This document shows, in pieces, positions 25,015 to 33,124 of a stretch of 33,158 nt of DNA (positions within the stretch are counted from its first letter, which is position 1; each line of letters starts with the position of its first letter). The translations under genes were made by a program, and so were the position numbers. Under the pieces are notes generated by a model. The model saw nothing but the letters and a program-made list of their open reading frames with translations. It was not told the DNA's origin and did not search any database. This DNA is from Proteobacteria bacterium ST_bin14. Its GTDB lineage: Bacteria > Pseudomonadota > Alphaproteobacteria > Sphingomonadales > Sphingomonadaceae. The stretch spans positions 1 through 33,158 of the forward strand of contig MSXR01000009.1 in assembly GCA_002083655.1 (NCBI GenBank), written 5' to 3'.

Positions 25015-25578
25015 CTATGGCCCGACCCGCGTGATCGTCTCTTCCAGCACCGCCACCGTGATCCCAAACTTGCGGACGATGAGCACATTATGTGCCGCCT
25101 TGCCATCGGGCCGCAGCGTTAGCAGTTGCTTGGCCTGAAAACCGCCCTTCATCGTAAAGCGCAGCACCAGTCGGTCGCCCCGCGTTACCCCGGTTACGCC
25201 ACCCGTTGCGTCGGACAGAGTGCCTGCATAATGATCAGGCGTCGTTTCCCGGATGCGCCATTGGCGCTTTTTGGGTGGCTGGCCTGCCTCCTCAACAATC
25301 TGGTCGAGCAGTAGCGTGCCGTCACTGTCCATCACGCCCATACCATGGACCGCGACAGGATGGCGTTTGCCGAAAATCACCTTCAGCGACGCCCGCCCCT
25401 CGGTGTGCCCGGTGAAAAAAGCAATCGCGTCAAAGCGCGGCGCGGGTGCGGGGCGGGCGATCCGCGGCATGGGGACGCACCCCGCAAGCAGGCCGGCAGC
25501 CGCACTTATCATCGCGATGGCTAAGCCGCGCCGGAAAGCTGGAAATATGCCCACGCGCTTTGTAATCATTGCGCCCAT
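25015..25578 (-). CDS. DUF3833 family lipoprotein
   Basis: A 187-residue lipoprotein. The signal region ends in AAGLLAGC with the lipidated Cys34. The mature part has the DUF3833 pattern: FFTGHTEGRASLKVIFGKR, MGVMDSDGTLLLDQIVEE, WRIRETTPDHYAGTLSDATG and GDRLVLRFTM. The function of this family is not known; its beta-rich lipocalin-like outline suggests binding of a small hydrophobic ligand (inference). AGGGGGG five bases before the ATG at 25578 fixes the start better than the upstream ATG at 25599. It is ten bases upstream of the ligase gene, probably on the same message. Confidence 0.83.
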   Translation of the reverse strand: MGAMITKRVGIFPAFRRGLAIAMISAAAGLLAGCVPMPRIARPAPAPRFDAIAFFTGHTEGRASLKVIFGKRHPVAVHGMGVMDSDGTLLLDQIVEEAGQPPKKRQWRIRETTPDHYAGTLSDATGGVTGVTRGDRLVLRFTMKGGFQAKQLLTLRPDGKAAHNVLIVRKFGITVAVLEETITRVGP

Positions 25579-25652
25579 CGTCACCCCCCTATCGCCCACG
25601 CCCCATCATCAAAGCTTGTCGACCAATCCGCAAGGCAAATGGCGTGGCGCAC

Positions 25653-26903
25653 TTACTGGCAGCGCGCCGACACGCCCTTCAAATCGGGACGCAGGATACC
25701 CGCATCGCACAGCATCCGGAAAAAACTGGGGTCGCTGACATAATCGACAAAATCATGCCGGGCGCGCGGCGGATCAGTGAAATAGGCGGTCATGGGATAG
25801 CCACCCTCTTGCGCGATGGCCCGCCCCACCTCTGGTTCCAGACCCAGCGTGGTGGGGTTAAACCGATATTGAAAGCCAACGCCCTTTTTCAGCACCGGAT
25901 CGCTGATGTTGACGGCATAGCGGATCGATTTCAGCTGGCCAGTGAACCGGCGCAGCTTGACGCAGCCAACCCAGGGCCGATCGGCATCGTCTTTGCTCAC
26001 CGCCGTGCGGCGCAGGAACCTCTTACGCGGCGGGATGGTCGCGACATCAAACCGCGCTTGCTCCGTCGCATCGCAGAAATCGACGCGACCAATAGCGGCG
26101 GCCAGCAGCAGCACATGGATGGCATTGCCGTTTTCCAGCAGCGGCTTTTGCTCCAGCAAGTCGGCAATCGGCTTTACCCAGCCATTTGCGACCTTGTTGG
26201 TATCAACCTTGAACTGTTGATCATAAACCGGATTGCCCAGCGCCGACAGGATCACAGAGGCACCCCGGCTGTGCGCGATCAGATAGATGTTTTTGCCCTG
26301 CAACCGGTTAAGCACTCGCCGTAACCCGCGCGCGCCCGCAACCTGGCTATACCCTGCGGCATTGAACCAGATCTTCAGCGCACCCAGCCCTGATCCCGTC
26401 AGCCCGTCCCAGTAAAAACGGATCACCCCGTCGCGTGGCCCGATCGCGAGCCGGTCCTCGACTGCCTGAAATGACGGATCGGTTTCGGCAACGGTGCTGT
26501 TGAACCCGTGAACGAGAATATACACCCGGTCCTTTGATGCGGCAAAGGCGCTGATGGCATCAAGCTGGCGTGCTTCATCATCATCAATCCGGCCGCGAAA
26601 TGCAGCACCCCCACCGGTGACCCAGCGGCTATTCGCCAGGTTCAGCAGGCTTGCCTTTGGCAGCCGCCCCGGCGGCTTGATCGGATCACGCGCGCATTGG
26701 CTGGGCTTCAACAGATAGGCGCACCAGCCGCTGGGATAAAAGCTGCCATTGGCGTCCACAAACACCGCGGCGCGCGCCGCGGCCACCGGATCGGCATTTT
26801 TGGGAACGATGAACTGGTCACTGGCGGGCAGAACATGGCCGGTACATGCCGACAGCAAGGCCGCAACAACCAACATGGTGACGGCACGAATGGATAGGCG
26901 CAT
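25653..26903 (-). CDS. Lipoprotein with alpha/beta-hydrolase fold
   Basis: A 416-residue protein with a lipoprotein signal (LVVAALLSAC, Cys20). The middle carries an alpha/beta-hydrolase core: VYILVHGFNST (about 127-137, oxyanion region) and YLIAHSRGAS with likely nucleophile Ser212 in an AHSRG elbow, a variant of GxSxG. A late GYPMTAYFTDPPRARHDFVDYV segment may hold the catalytic histidine. It resembles the DUF900-type hydrolases; the substrate is unknown. The frame extends upstream to 27083, but the lipobox and MRLSIRA start favour 26903. It heads a minus-strand run with the DUF3833 and ligase genes. Confidence 0.8.
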   Translation of the reverse strand: MRLSIRAVTMLVVAALLSACTGHVLPASDQFIVPKNADPVAAARAAVFVDANGSFYPSGWCAYLLKPSQCARDPIKPPGRLPKASLLNLANSRWVTGGGAAFRGRIDDDEARQLDAISAFAASKDRVYILVHGFNSTVAETDPSFQAVEDRLAIGPRDGVIRFYWDGLTGSGLGALKIWFNAAGYSQVAGARGLRRVLNRLQGKNIYLIAHSRGASVILSALGNPVYDQQFKVDTNKVANGWVKPIADLLEQKPLLENGNAIHVLLLAAAIGRVDFCDATEQARFDVATIPPRKRFLRRTAVSKDDADRPWVGCVKLRRFTGQLKSIRYAVNISDPVLKKGVGFQYRFNPTTLGLEPEVGRAIAQEGGYPMTAYFTDPPRARHDFVDYVSDPSFFRMLCDAGILRPDLKGVSARCQ

Positions 26904-27025
26904 CACCGATTTTTCCCCCGAAGGACTACCGTTTCGGACCAGATACGTTGGGGGACATAAGGTCAAGCCACAAGCCGCTGGCAAGACGCTTGGCGATTGG
27001 GGAAAGGTCGCGGTATCACCCGGCA

Positions 27026-27538
27026 ATGCGAGCCTCCTCATTTCGAACCCGGCTGCGCGCGTTTCAGGCGATGCGCGGCGCAAACCCCGAACCCGGCTTC
27101 ATCGCCGATCTGGAATTTCTGGAAAATCGCGATCTTGATCTGTCGGTGCGGATCGGCGGCATGCTGGCGTTCAACGCGCTGATGGTGACGATTGGCACGC
27201 ACCCCATTTCGGCCAGCCCCGGCGCACCGTTAAGCGTTGATGCCGCCACCCAGCCGGTGCTGACAATCGCCAGCCTGATCGGCATCGCCCCGCTGATCCT
27301 GTCCAGCGCCTTGTGCCTGCGTGCGCTGCTGGTGGGGGAGGAGTTTGATGCTGACGGGTTTGACGCTGATGACGATGACGGCGCCCAAAAGCTACAACGC
27401 CGCCTGTTCGCTGCCTTTGTCCATTCCATCGATACGCAAAGCCGCTTGCTGCGCCAATCCGTGCGAACCAGCTTTGCGGGCGGCGCGCTGACCCTGCTGG
27501 TATGGGCGTGGATATTGGCCGCCAAAATGTTGGGTTGA
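27026..27538 (+). CDS. Hypothetical membrane protein
   Basis: A 170-residue protein with three likely membrane segments: GGMLAFNALMVTIGTHPI (about 46-63), VLTIASLIGIAPLILSSALC and the C-terminal GALTLLVWAWILAAKML. An acidic cytoplasmic-type loop, DADGFDADDDDGA, lies between segments two and three. The outline of paired membrane segments with a charged loop weakly recalls small membrane effectors such as PycTM proteins, but no cyclase or other defence partner is near and I do not call it one. An ATG at 27071 is an alternative start. Confidence 0.65.
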   Translation: MRASSFRTRLRAFQAMRGANPEPGFIADLEFLENRDLDLSVRIGGMLAFNALMVTIGTHPISASPGAPLSVDAATQPVLTIASLIGIAPLILSSALCLRALLVGEEFDADGFDADDDDGAQKLQRRLFAAFVHSIDTQSRLLRQSVRTSFAGGALTLLVWAWILAAKMLG

Positions 27539-27602
27539 GCATAGTAGCGCAATCAACGCGCGGAACCCCCGCCCAATGGCCGAATTGCCAAAGCGGCATG
27601 AA

Positions 27603-27628
27603 GTTGCAACAACACGTTGCAACAACAC
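27603..27628. promoter_or_regulatory. Tandem operator-like repeat before the thiolase gene
   Basis: The 13-base unit GTTGCAACAACAC occurs twice in a row. Each unit contains the perfect 8-base palindrome GTTGCAAC, with centres 13 bases apart. It lies about 65 bases before the thiolase start, where a dimeric repressor such as a TetR- or PhaR-type regulator could bind. No regulator gene is nearby. Confidence 0.45.
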
Positions 27629-27692
27629 TGGGCATAGAACACGGCAATGCAGCGGGGCCTGCATGACGCCGGACGATTTAGGGGAAGCGCGC

Positions 27693-28934
27693 ATGGTCTA
27701 TATCCTGGGGGGCTGGCAAAGCGATTTCGCCGCGAATTGGCACCGGCAGGGCATGGATATCGCCGATGCCTTCACTGAATGTGTGCAGGCCGGGCTAGCC
27801 GCAACCAAGCTGGATGCTGACGAGATTGATACCGGCCATGTCGGCAATTTTACCGCAGAATTGTTCGCGGGCCAGGGGCTGCTCGGTGGCTTTTTCGGGC
27901 TGGTTGATCCAGCGTTTAACGGCATGCCGAGTGCCCGGCACGAAGCCGCCTGCGCATCAGGCAGCATCGCCATATTGGCCGCGACCGCAGAGATTGAAGC
28001 GGGTCGATATGACCTGGCCTGTGTCGTTGGCATTGAACAGATGCGTAACGTAGCTGGCAAAATTGCTGCGCAGCATTTGGGCAGTGCGGCATGGGCTGGC
28101 CATGAATTTGGCGACGCCGATTTCGTCTGGCCGCGCGCTTTTTCTGATCTTGCCGAGGAATATGATCACCGCCACGGGCTGAACCCGGCGCATTTGCGCC
28201 GCATCGCCGAAATCAACTTTGCCAATGCAAAGCGTAATCCCAATGCCCAGACGCGCGGGTATCGCTTCACCCCGGAAAGCTTCACCGAGGATGACGACGC
28301 CAATCCGGTGGTTGAGGGGCGGATGCGCAAAATGGATTGCGGGCAAGTGACCGATGGCAGCGCGGTCGTGTTCCTCGCCTCCCCGGCTCGCGCAGCGGCA
28401 TATGCGGCAAAACGCGGCATCCCGATGGAAAGCCTGGCCCGAATCAGCGGCTGGGGGCATCGCTCTGCCCCGATCGGCTATGCCCGCAAGATCGCCGACA
28501 GCGCTGGCGACGCCTATGTCTTTCCGCAGGTTCGCCGCGCCGTGATGGACGCGCGCGCCCGCGCTGGCGTTGCCGATATCGCGCAGATCGACGCCATCGA
28601 GACGCATGACTGTTTCACGTCCAGCGAATATATGGAAATCGACCATCTGGGCATCACCCCGCCTGGCAAAAGCTGGCAGGCGATTGAGGACGGGACAATC
28701 GACATGGGCGGGGTGCTGCCGGTTAATCCATCGGGTGGATTAATCGGGTTGGGGCATCCGGTGGGGGCAACCGGGGTGAGAATGCTCCTCGACGGATATA
28801 AACAGGTAACAGATGGCGCGGGCGATTATCAGGTGGAGGGCGCACGCCGCTTGCAGACGCTGAACATCGGTGGGTCAACCACCACCACCGTCAGCTTCAT
28901 CGTCGAAGCGGCCGGGCTGGAGATCGCCGCATGA
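27693..28934 (+). CDS. Acetyl-CoA acetyltransferase / SCP2-type thiolase
   Basis: A 413-residue thiolase-fold enzyme. The acyl-accepting cysteine is Cys87 in HEAACASGS. The C-terminal GLIGLGHPVGATGVRM provides the catalytic histidine loop. The position of the usual second cysteine (CxGG) reads NIGGSTTTT, as in SCP2-type thiolases that lack it. It should cleave or form 3-oxoacyl-CoA, with the chain or sterol-type substrate unknown. AGGGGAAG five bases before the ATG at 27693 fixes the start; the frame is open upstream. It overlaps the DUF1295 gene by four bases (ATGA). Confidence 0.88.
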   Translation: MVYILGGWQSDFAANWHRQGMDIADAFTECVQAGLAATKLDADEIDTGHVGNFTAELFAGQGLLGGFFGLVDPAFNGMPSARHEAACASGSIAILAATAEIEAGRYDLACVVGIEQMRNVAGKIAAQHLGSAAWAGHEFGDADFVWPRAFSDLAEEYDHRHGLNPAHLRRIAEINFANAKRNPNAQTRGYRFTPESFTEDDDANPVVEGRMRKMDCGQVTDGSAVVFLASPARAAAYAAKRGIPMESLARISGWGHRSAPIGYARKIADSAGDAYVFPQVRRAVMDARARAGVADIAQIDAIETHDCFTSSEYMEIDHLGITPPGKSWQAIEDGTIDMGGVLPVNPSGGLIGLGHPVGATGVRMLLDGYKQVTDGAGDYQVEGARRLQTLNIGGSTTTTVSFIVEAAGLEIAA

Positions 28935-29737
28935 GCGTGGCCATGCTGCTGGGCACCAATGCCGTGGTGCTGATCGTCATGTTCTTTGGGTTGTGGCTGC
29001 TGACGCTTCAGACGCGCGATGTAACGCCGGTCGACAGCGTCTGGGCGATTGGCATGATCGTGCTGGGCGGGTCGACATTTTTGCAAACCAGCGGCGATCC
29101 GGGGCGCAAGGCCTTGCTGATGGTGTTGTGCACGCTGTGGGGTGTGCGATTGGGGGCGTATTTGCTGTGGCGGTGGCGCCATCATGGCCCCGACCGCCGC
29201 TATGTCACGATGTTTGCCAAGGCCGAGCAAAATAATGGCTGGGGCTTTGGAGAGGCATCGGCGCGGCTGGTATATGTCACGCAGGCGCCGTTGTTGTTCG
29301 TTGTTTGCCTGCCCGTGCAGCTTGGCCAGCTGGATGCGACGCCGGGGGTTGGCACGCTGGGCATGATCGGCGCAGCCGTCGCGCTGACCGGCATAGCGTT
29401 TGAAACCATCGGTGACTGGCAGCTGGTGCGGTTTCGCGCCAATCCCGCCAATCAGGGCCAGGTGCTGACCACCGGCCTGTGGCGATTTACCCGCCACCCC
29501 AATTATTTCGGCGATGCCTGCACCTGGTGGGGCCTGTTCCTGATTGCCGCCGAAAGCAGCACCGGGCTGTGGGCGCTGCCGGGGCCGATTTTCCTGACAT
29601 GGACGCTGATGAAATGGTCGGGCGTGCCAACGATTGAGGGGCGGCTGAAGCGCAAAAAGCCGGGGTATGCGGACTATGTCCAGCGCACCAGCGGCTTCCT
29701 GCCGTGGTTTCCCAAGGCTGCCCCCAAGCCGCGCTAA
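28931..29737 (+). CDS. DUF1295 family membrane protein, steroid 5-alpha-reductase-like
   Basis: A 268-residue integral membrane protein with about six hydrophobic segments. The C-terminal signature LWRFTRHPNYFGDACTWWGL with the following WALPGP and KRKKPGYADYVQRTSGFLPW is typical of DUF1295, a family related to steroid 5-alpha-reductases and isoprenylcysteine methyltransferases; Arg-His-Pro-Asn-Tyr forms a cofactor-contact motif. Its start overlaps the thiolase stop, so the two are translated together and may act on the same lipid or sterol substrate (inference). Confidence 0.88.
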   Translation: MSVAMLLGTNAVVLIVMFFGLWLLTLQTRDVTPVDSVWAIGMIVLGGSTFLQTSGDPGRKALLMVLCTLWGVRLGAYLLWRWRHHGPDRRYVTMFAKAEQNNGWGFGEASARLVYVTQAPLLFVVCLPVQLGQLDATPGVGTLGMIGAAVALTGIAFETIGDWQLVRFRANPANQGQVLTTGLWRFTRHPNYFGDACTWWGLFLIAAESSTGLWALPGPIFLTWTLMKWSGVPTIEGRLKRKKPGYADYVQRTSGFLPWFPKAAPKPR

Positions 29738-29762
29738 GGGGAATGACAAGCGGCGTTATTCG

Positions 29763-29790
29763 TTGCTATAAGAAACTCATCTAATATTAT
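29763..29790 (+). promoter_or_regulatory. Likely sigma-70 promoter of the molybdenum enzyme genes
   Basis: TTGCTA (29763-29768), a 16-base spacer and TATTAT (29785-29790) lie in an AT-rich island that stands out from the GC-rich surroundings, 18 bases before the start of the iron-sulfur subunit gene. The -10 box matches the consensus at five of six positions. Confidence 0.45.
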
Positions 29791-29808
29791 CGGGGCGGGG
29801 TGCGCATC

Positions 29809-30267
29809 ATGGCAATTACAGCAACGGTCAACGGCAAGCCCGTGACGATCACCGCAGAAGCTGACACCCCTTTGCTGTGGGTGATCCGCGAAGAATTGGG
29901 GATGACCGGCACCAAATTCGGCTGCGGCATTGCCGCCTGCGGGGCGTGCAGCGTCCATATCAATGGCGAAGTGATGCGATCATGCAGCGTGCCGGTCAGC
30001 GATGTTGCAGGCAAGGCGATCACCACGATTGAGGGCCTGGGCGGGGCCGACGGTACGCTTCATAAGCTGCAAGCGGCATGGATTGACCATCAGGTGCCAC
30101 AATGCGGCTATTGCCAATCGGGCCAGTTGATGGCCGCCGCGGCGCTGCTCGCCGCCAGCCCAAACCCGAGTGACGCGCAGATTGATGAGGCGATGACCAA
30201 CATCTGTCGCTGCGGCACCTATCCCCGTATCCGCGCGGCGATCCACGCCGTCGCCGGCCAGGCCTGA
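29809..30267 (+). CDS. iorA: (2Fe-2S)-binding small subunit of a molybdenum hydroxylase, IorA-like
   Basis: A 152-residue cytosolic-type subunit with two iron-sulfur clusters. The N-terminal plant-ferredoxin site is Cys39, Cys44, Cys47 and Cys59 (FGCGIAACGACS). The C-terminal helical site is Cys99, Cys102, Cys133 and Cys135 (QCGYCQSGQ and ICRCGTY). It should pass electrons from the molybdenum subunit encoded directly downstream, as in isoquinoline 1-oxidoreductase and related aldehyde oxidases. There is no FAD subunit gene, which agrees with that group. A GGGGCGGGG box precedes the ATG at 29809. Confidence 0.9.
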   Translation: MAITATVNGKPVTITAEADTPLLWVIREELGMTGTKFGCGIAACGACSVHINGEVMRSCSVPVSDVAGKAITTIEGLGGADGTLHKLQAAWIDHQVPQCGYCQSGQLMAAAALLAASPNPSDAQIDEAMTNICRCGTYPRIRAAIHAVAGQA

Positions 30268-30278
30268 GGAGCAAGCAG

Positions 30279-32477
30279 ATGGGCATGATCCGCAGAACTT
30301 TCCTGATCGGTGGCGCGGCCGTTATTGGCGGTGGCATTTTCGCAATCAAATATGCTGACGGTTCAGCGCGCTCAGCGGCGGCGGCGCTCACCAATGGCAA
30401 GGACGGGCATAATTTCGCCACCTGGCTGCGCATCGGCGAAGACGACAAGATCACGCTCTATTCGCCCCATGCCGATATCGGCCAGGGGTCCAACACCGGT
30501 CTGGCGCAAATGCTCGCCGAAGAACTGGATGCTGATTGGGCAAAGATGGAAGTCGTGTCGGCGCCGGCTGAATCGGCTTTTGCCAATGTGCCACTCGGGC
30601 GGGGGTTTCTGGGCGAAATGAGTGGCTATCCCGCCATCGCCGCCGGACTGCCCGAATCGCTGGCGTCGATGCTTACCCGGTCGCTCAACCTGCAGATCAC
30701 CGGTGGTTCTTCGGCACTGCGTTTTACCGGGCAGCGCGGCCTGCGCGTGGTTGGCGCGGCGACCCGGCTGGCGCTGGTGGATACCGCCGCCAAGCGGCTG
30801 GGCGTGCCCGCCACAGAACTCACTACCGCCGACAGCAAGGTGACCCATGCCAAATCGAGCCGCTCGCTCCGCTATGGCGAGTTGGCCGCTGAGGCTGCCG
30901 AACGCTCGCTTTCCTCCACGCCCGCGCTGAAGCAGGCGAAGGACTTCCGCTACATCGGCAAGTCGCCACCACGTTTCGATATTCCGGCCAAGGTTAATGG
31001 CACCGCGCAATATGGCATGGATTTCAGCCTGCCGGGCATGCGCGTCGCGACCGTGATGGCGGCGCCTGTGCGTGGCGGCAAGCTCGTATCAGTTGATCCT
31101 GCGCCGGCGATGGCGATTGCTGGCGTTGAAAAGGTCATCAAGCTCGACGGCGCGGTTGTCGTGGTTGCCAAGGGTTATTGGCAGGCGATGAAGGGCTTGC
31201 GCGCGCTGTCGCCCAAATTCAGCGATGGCGGCAACGGTGCCATCTCCACCGACACAATTTTTGCCGATCAGGCTAATTTGCGCGTGGCCAACAAGCCCGA
31301 TAGCACTGCGGGAGACGGCGATGTCAACGCCGTGTTCACGGCCAAGGACGCAAAGCTGGTCGACGCAGATTATCGGCTGCCCTTCCTCCACCATGCTATG
31401 ATGGAGCCGTTCGCGCTGACCGCGCATCACAAGGACGGCAAGCTCGATGTGTGGGGCGGGATGCAGGATCCGCTCGCCTCAAAAATGGGCGCGGCAACGG
31501 CATCGGGCCTTGCGGCAGACAAAGTGACGTTCCACCCGATGCTGATCGGCGGCAGCTTTGGCCGCCGCCTGCCAATGTACACCGAAATCGTCGATCAAGT
31601 CGCGCGCGTGGCGATGCAGGTGCCCTACCCCGTCAAGCTCATCTGGTCACGCGAGGAAGAAGTCGCGCAGGGTGCATACCGCCCGCAAAGCTCCGCCAAA
31701 ATCCGGGGTGCGCTGGGCAAGGATGGCAAGATTACTGCCTGGCAAAATGATTTTGCGCAGCCTGAAGATGGGCTGAAGGAAGTGCCGTTCTTCTATGATC
31801 TGCCCGCCGTTTCCCGGCGCCATTTCAAGCAGGTGTCGAACCAGACGGTCGGCGCGTGGCGATCCGTGAATGCGACGCAGCATGGTTTTTGGACCGAAAG
31901 CTTCATGGATGAACTGGCGCATGCGGCAGGCGTGGATCCGTTCGAATTCCGCAAGCGCCACCTGAAGCCCGGATCGCGGCACTTGGCCGTATTGGAAGAA
32001 GTGGCAAAGCGCAGCGGCTGGGGCACGCCGCTGCCCGCCGGCACCGGGCGCGGGATCGCGATGGTCGAATCGTTTAACTCAATCGCCGCGCATGTCATCG
32101 AAGCGACGGTGAAGGAAGATGGCACCCCCAAGGTGATCAAGGTAACCGCCGTGGTCGATTGCGGCACGGTTGTTCACCCCCGCAACGCCGAAGCACAGGT
32201 GATGGGCGGCATCGTGATGGGGCTGTCGACCGCGATTGGTGAGGCAATCACGCTGGACAAGGGCGCGGTGCAGCAAAGCAATTTCAGCGATTATCCGGTG
32301 CTGAAACTGGCCGATGCGCCGATGGTTGATGTCCACTTCATCAACAGCGGCCATGACATGGGCGGTCTTGGCGAACCCGGCCTGCCGCCTGCCGCCCCGG
32401 CCCTTGCCAATGCGCTGTTCGCCGCAACCGGCAAGCGCGTGCGTCAGTTACCCATTCTGGCGCAGGCCAAGGCATAG
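30279..32477 (+). CDS. iorB: Molybdopterin-binding large subunit, isoquinoline 1-oxidoreductase beta-like
   Basis: A 732-residue subunit of the xanthine oxidase family. A twin-arginine signal (RRTFLIGGAAVIGGG, Arg5-Arg6) predicts Tat export of the folded enzyme to the periplasm; the small subunit has no signal and would travel with it. Characteristic stretches are GGSFGRRLPMYTEIV, PVKLIWSREEE, YRPQSSAKIRGAL, TVGAWRSVNATQHGFWTESF and the C-terminal GLGEPGLPPAAPAL with the catalytic glutamate. The substrate, an aldehyde or N-heterocycle, is not evident. GAGGAG precedes the ATG. Tandem repeats cover its stop codon. Confidence 0.92.
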   Translation: MGMIRRTFLIGGAAVIGGGIFAIKYADGSARSAAAALTNGKDGHNFATWLRIGEDDKITLYSPHADIGQGSNTGLAQMLAEELDADWAKMEVVSAPAESAFANVPLGRGFLGEMSGYPAIAAGLPESLASMLTRSLNLQITGGSSALRFTGQRGLRVVGAATRLALVDTAAKRLGVPATELTTADSKVTHAKSSRSLRYGELAAEAAERSLSSTPALKQAKDFRYIGKSPPRFDIPAKVNGTAQYGMDFSLPGMRVATVMAAPVRGGKLVSVDPAPAMAIAGVEKVIKLDGAVVVVAKGYWQAMKGLRALSPKFSDGGNGAISTDTIFADQANLRVANKPDSTAGDGDVNAVFTAKDAKLVDADYRLPFLHHAMMEPFALTAHHKDGKLDVWGGMQDPLASKMGAATASGLAADKVTFHPMLIGGSFGRRLPMYTEIVDQVARVAMQVPYPVKLIWSREEEVAQGAYRPQSSAKIRGALGKDGKITAWQNDFAQPEDGLKEVPFFYDLPAVSRRHFKQVSNQTVGAWRSVNATQHGFWTESFMDELAHAAGVDPFEFRKRHLKPGSRHLAVLEEVAKRSGWGTPLPAGTGRGIAMVESFNSIAAHVIEATVKEDGTPKVIKVTAVVDCGTVVHPRNAEAQVMGGIVMGLSTAIGEAITLDKGAVQQSNFSDYPVLKLADAPMVDVHFINSGHDMGGLGEPGLPPAAPALANALFAATGKRVRQLPILAQAKA

Positions 32478-32507
32478 GGTTCAGGGCATAGGGTTCAGGG
32501 CATAGGG
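32471..32507. repeat. 14-base tandem repeats covering the iorB stop codon
   Basis: GGCATAGGGTTCAG is repeated twice and a third, partial copy (GGCATAGGG) follows. The TAG of the first unit is the iorB stop codon. It lies just before a strong hairpin. Confidence 0.85.
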
Positions 32508-32520
32508 CGTGCTGGCGAGT

Positions 32521-32547
32521 GCAGGGGGATGCGTTACATCCCCCTGC
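32521..32547. terminator. Bidirectional terminator-like hairpin
   Basis: GCAGGGGGATG (32521-32531) and CATCCCCCTGC (32537-32547) form a perfect 11-bp stem with a five-base loop between the convergent iorB and hemerythrin-like genes. No clear U-tract follows on either strand, so it may work with Rho or as a transcript-end stabiliser. Confidence 0.65.
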
Positions 32548-32551
32548 CTGC

Positions 32552-32989
32552 TTACGCGGCAACCGGCTCGCGCAGCGGGATGATCCCTGCTTGCAGTGCA
32601 GCGATGTAGAGCAGGTCGTTTTCCGCCCGAACCCGCGCCGACAACCGATCGATGATCGACAAGGTGCTTTCGCGAAAGCCCGCCCAATCCGATTGGATCA
32701 TCCCGGTGGTCCATTCGACCAGATAGCGGTTCCAATCGTCGCGTAACGCCGCAAATTCCCGGCAAAACTGGTCAGCCGCATCGGCAAATTCGCGCTTTTT
32801 GGCGGCGACGATCGGGCGGTACATCAGGCTGTCCTCATGCGCCAAATGGACCCGCAGCTCTTCCGCCAGGTCGCAAAGGACCAGCGTCGCGCCCACCGCA
32901 TCCTCATCTGGGTGCTCCACAATATTGGTCATCCGAACGAGCTGCGCGTCGATCCGGTCATGTTCTTGCAGCAGGCGTTGATACGTCAT
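32552..32989 (-). CDS. Hemerythrin-like domain protein
   Basis: A 145-residue, all-helical protein. His10 (LLQEHDRI), His48 and the His51-Glu52 pair (VHLAHEDSLMYRPI) resemble the first half of a hemerythrin di-iron site. The two C-terminal helices contribute acidic residues (RAENDLLYIAAL) but no histidines, so the metal site is incomplete or atypical. Hemerythrin-like proteins sense or store O2, NO or iron; none can be assigned here. GCAGGAG seven bases before the ATG at 32989 sets the start; an upstream ATG at 33022 has none. Confidence 0.75.
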   Translation of the reverse strand: MTYQRLLQEHDRIDAQLVRMTNIVEHPDEDAVGATLVLCDLAEELRVHLAHEDSLMYRPIVAAKKREFADAADQFCREFAALRDDWNRYLVEWTTGMIQSDWAGFRESTLSIIDRLSARVRAENDLLYIAALQAGIIPLREPVAA

Positions 32990-33124
32990 GTCAGTGCTCC
33001 TGCCGCCGAAATAACAGGGCAATGGTTACCAACAGATGGGCAGACTATTGCCGACCCGAAACGACCGCACCAAAAACAGACCTCGCGATACCCAATATGA
33101 GCCTGCGGGCAGCTCGTCAGCCCT

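Noticed and set aside
27026..27538. Membrane effector of a Pycsar-type defence system
   Set aside because: Only the rough layout of membrane segments agrees. No cyclase gene or other defence gene is nearby.
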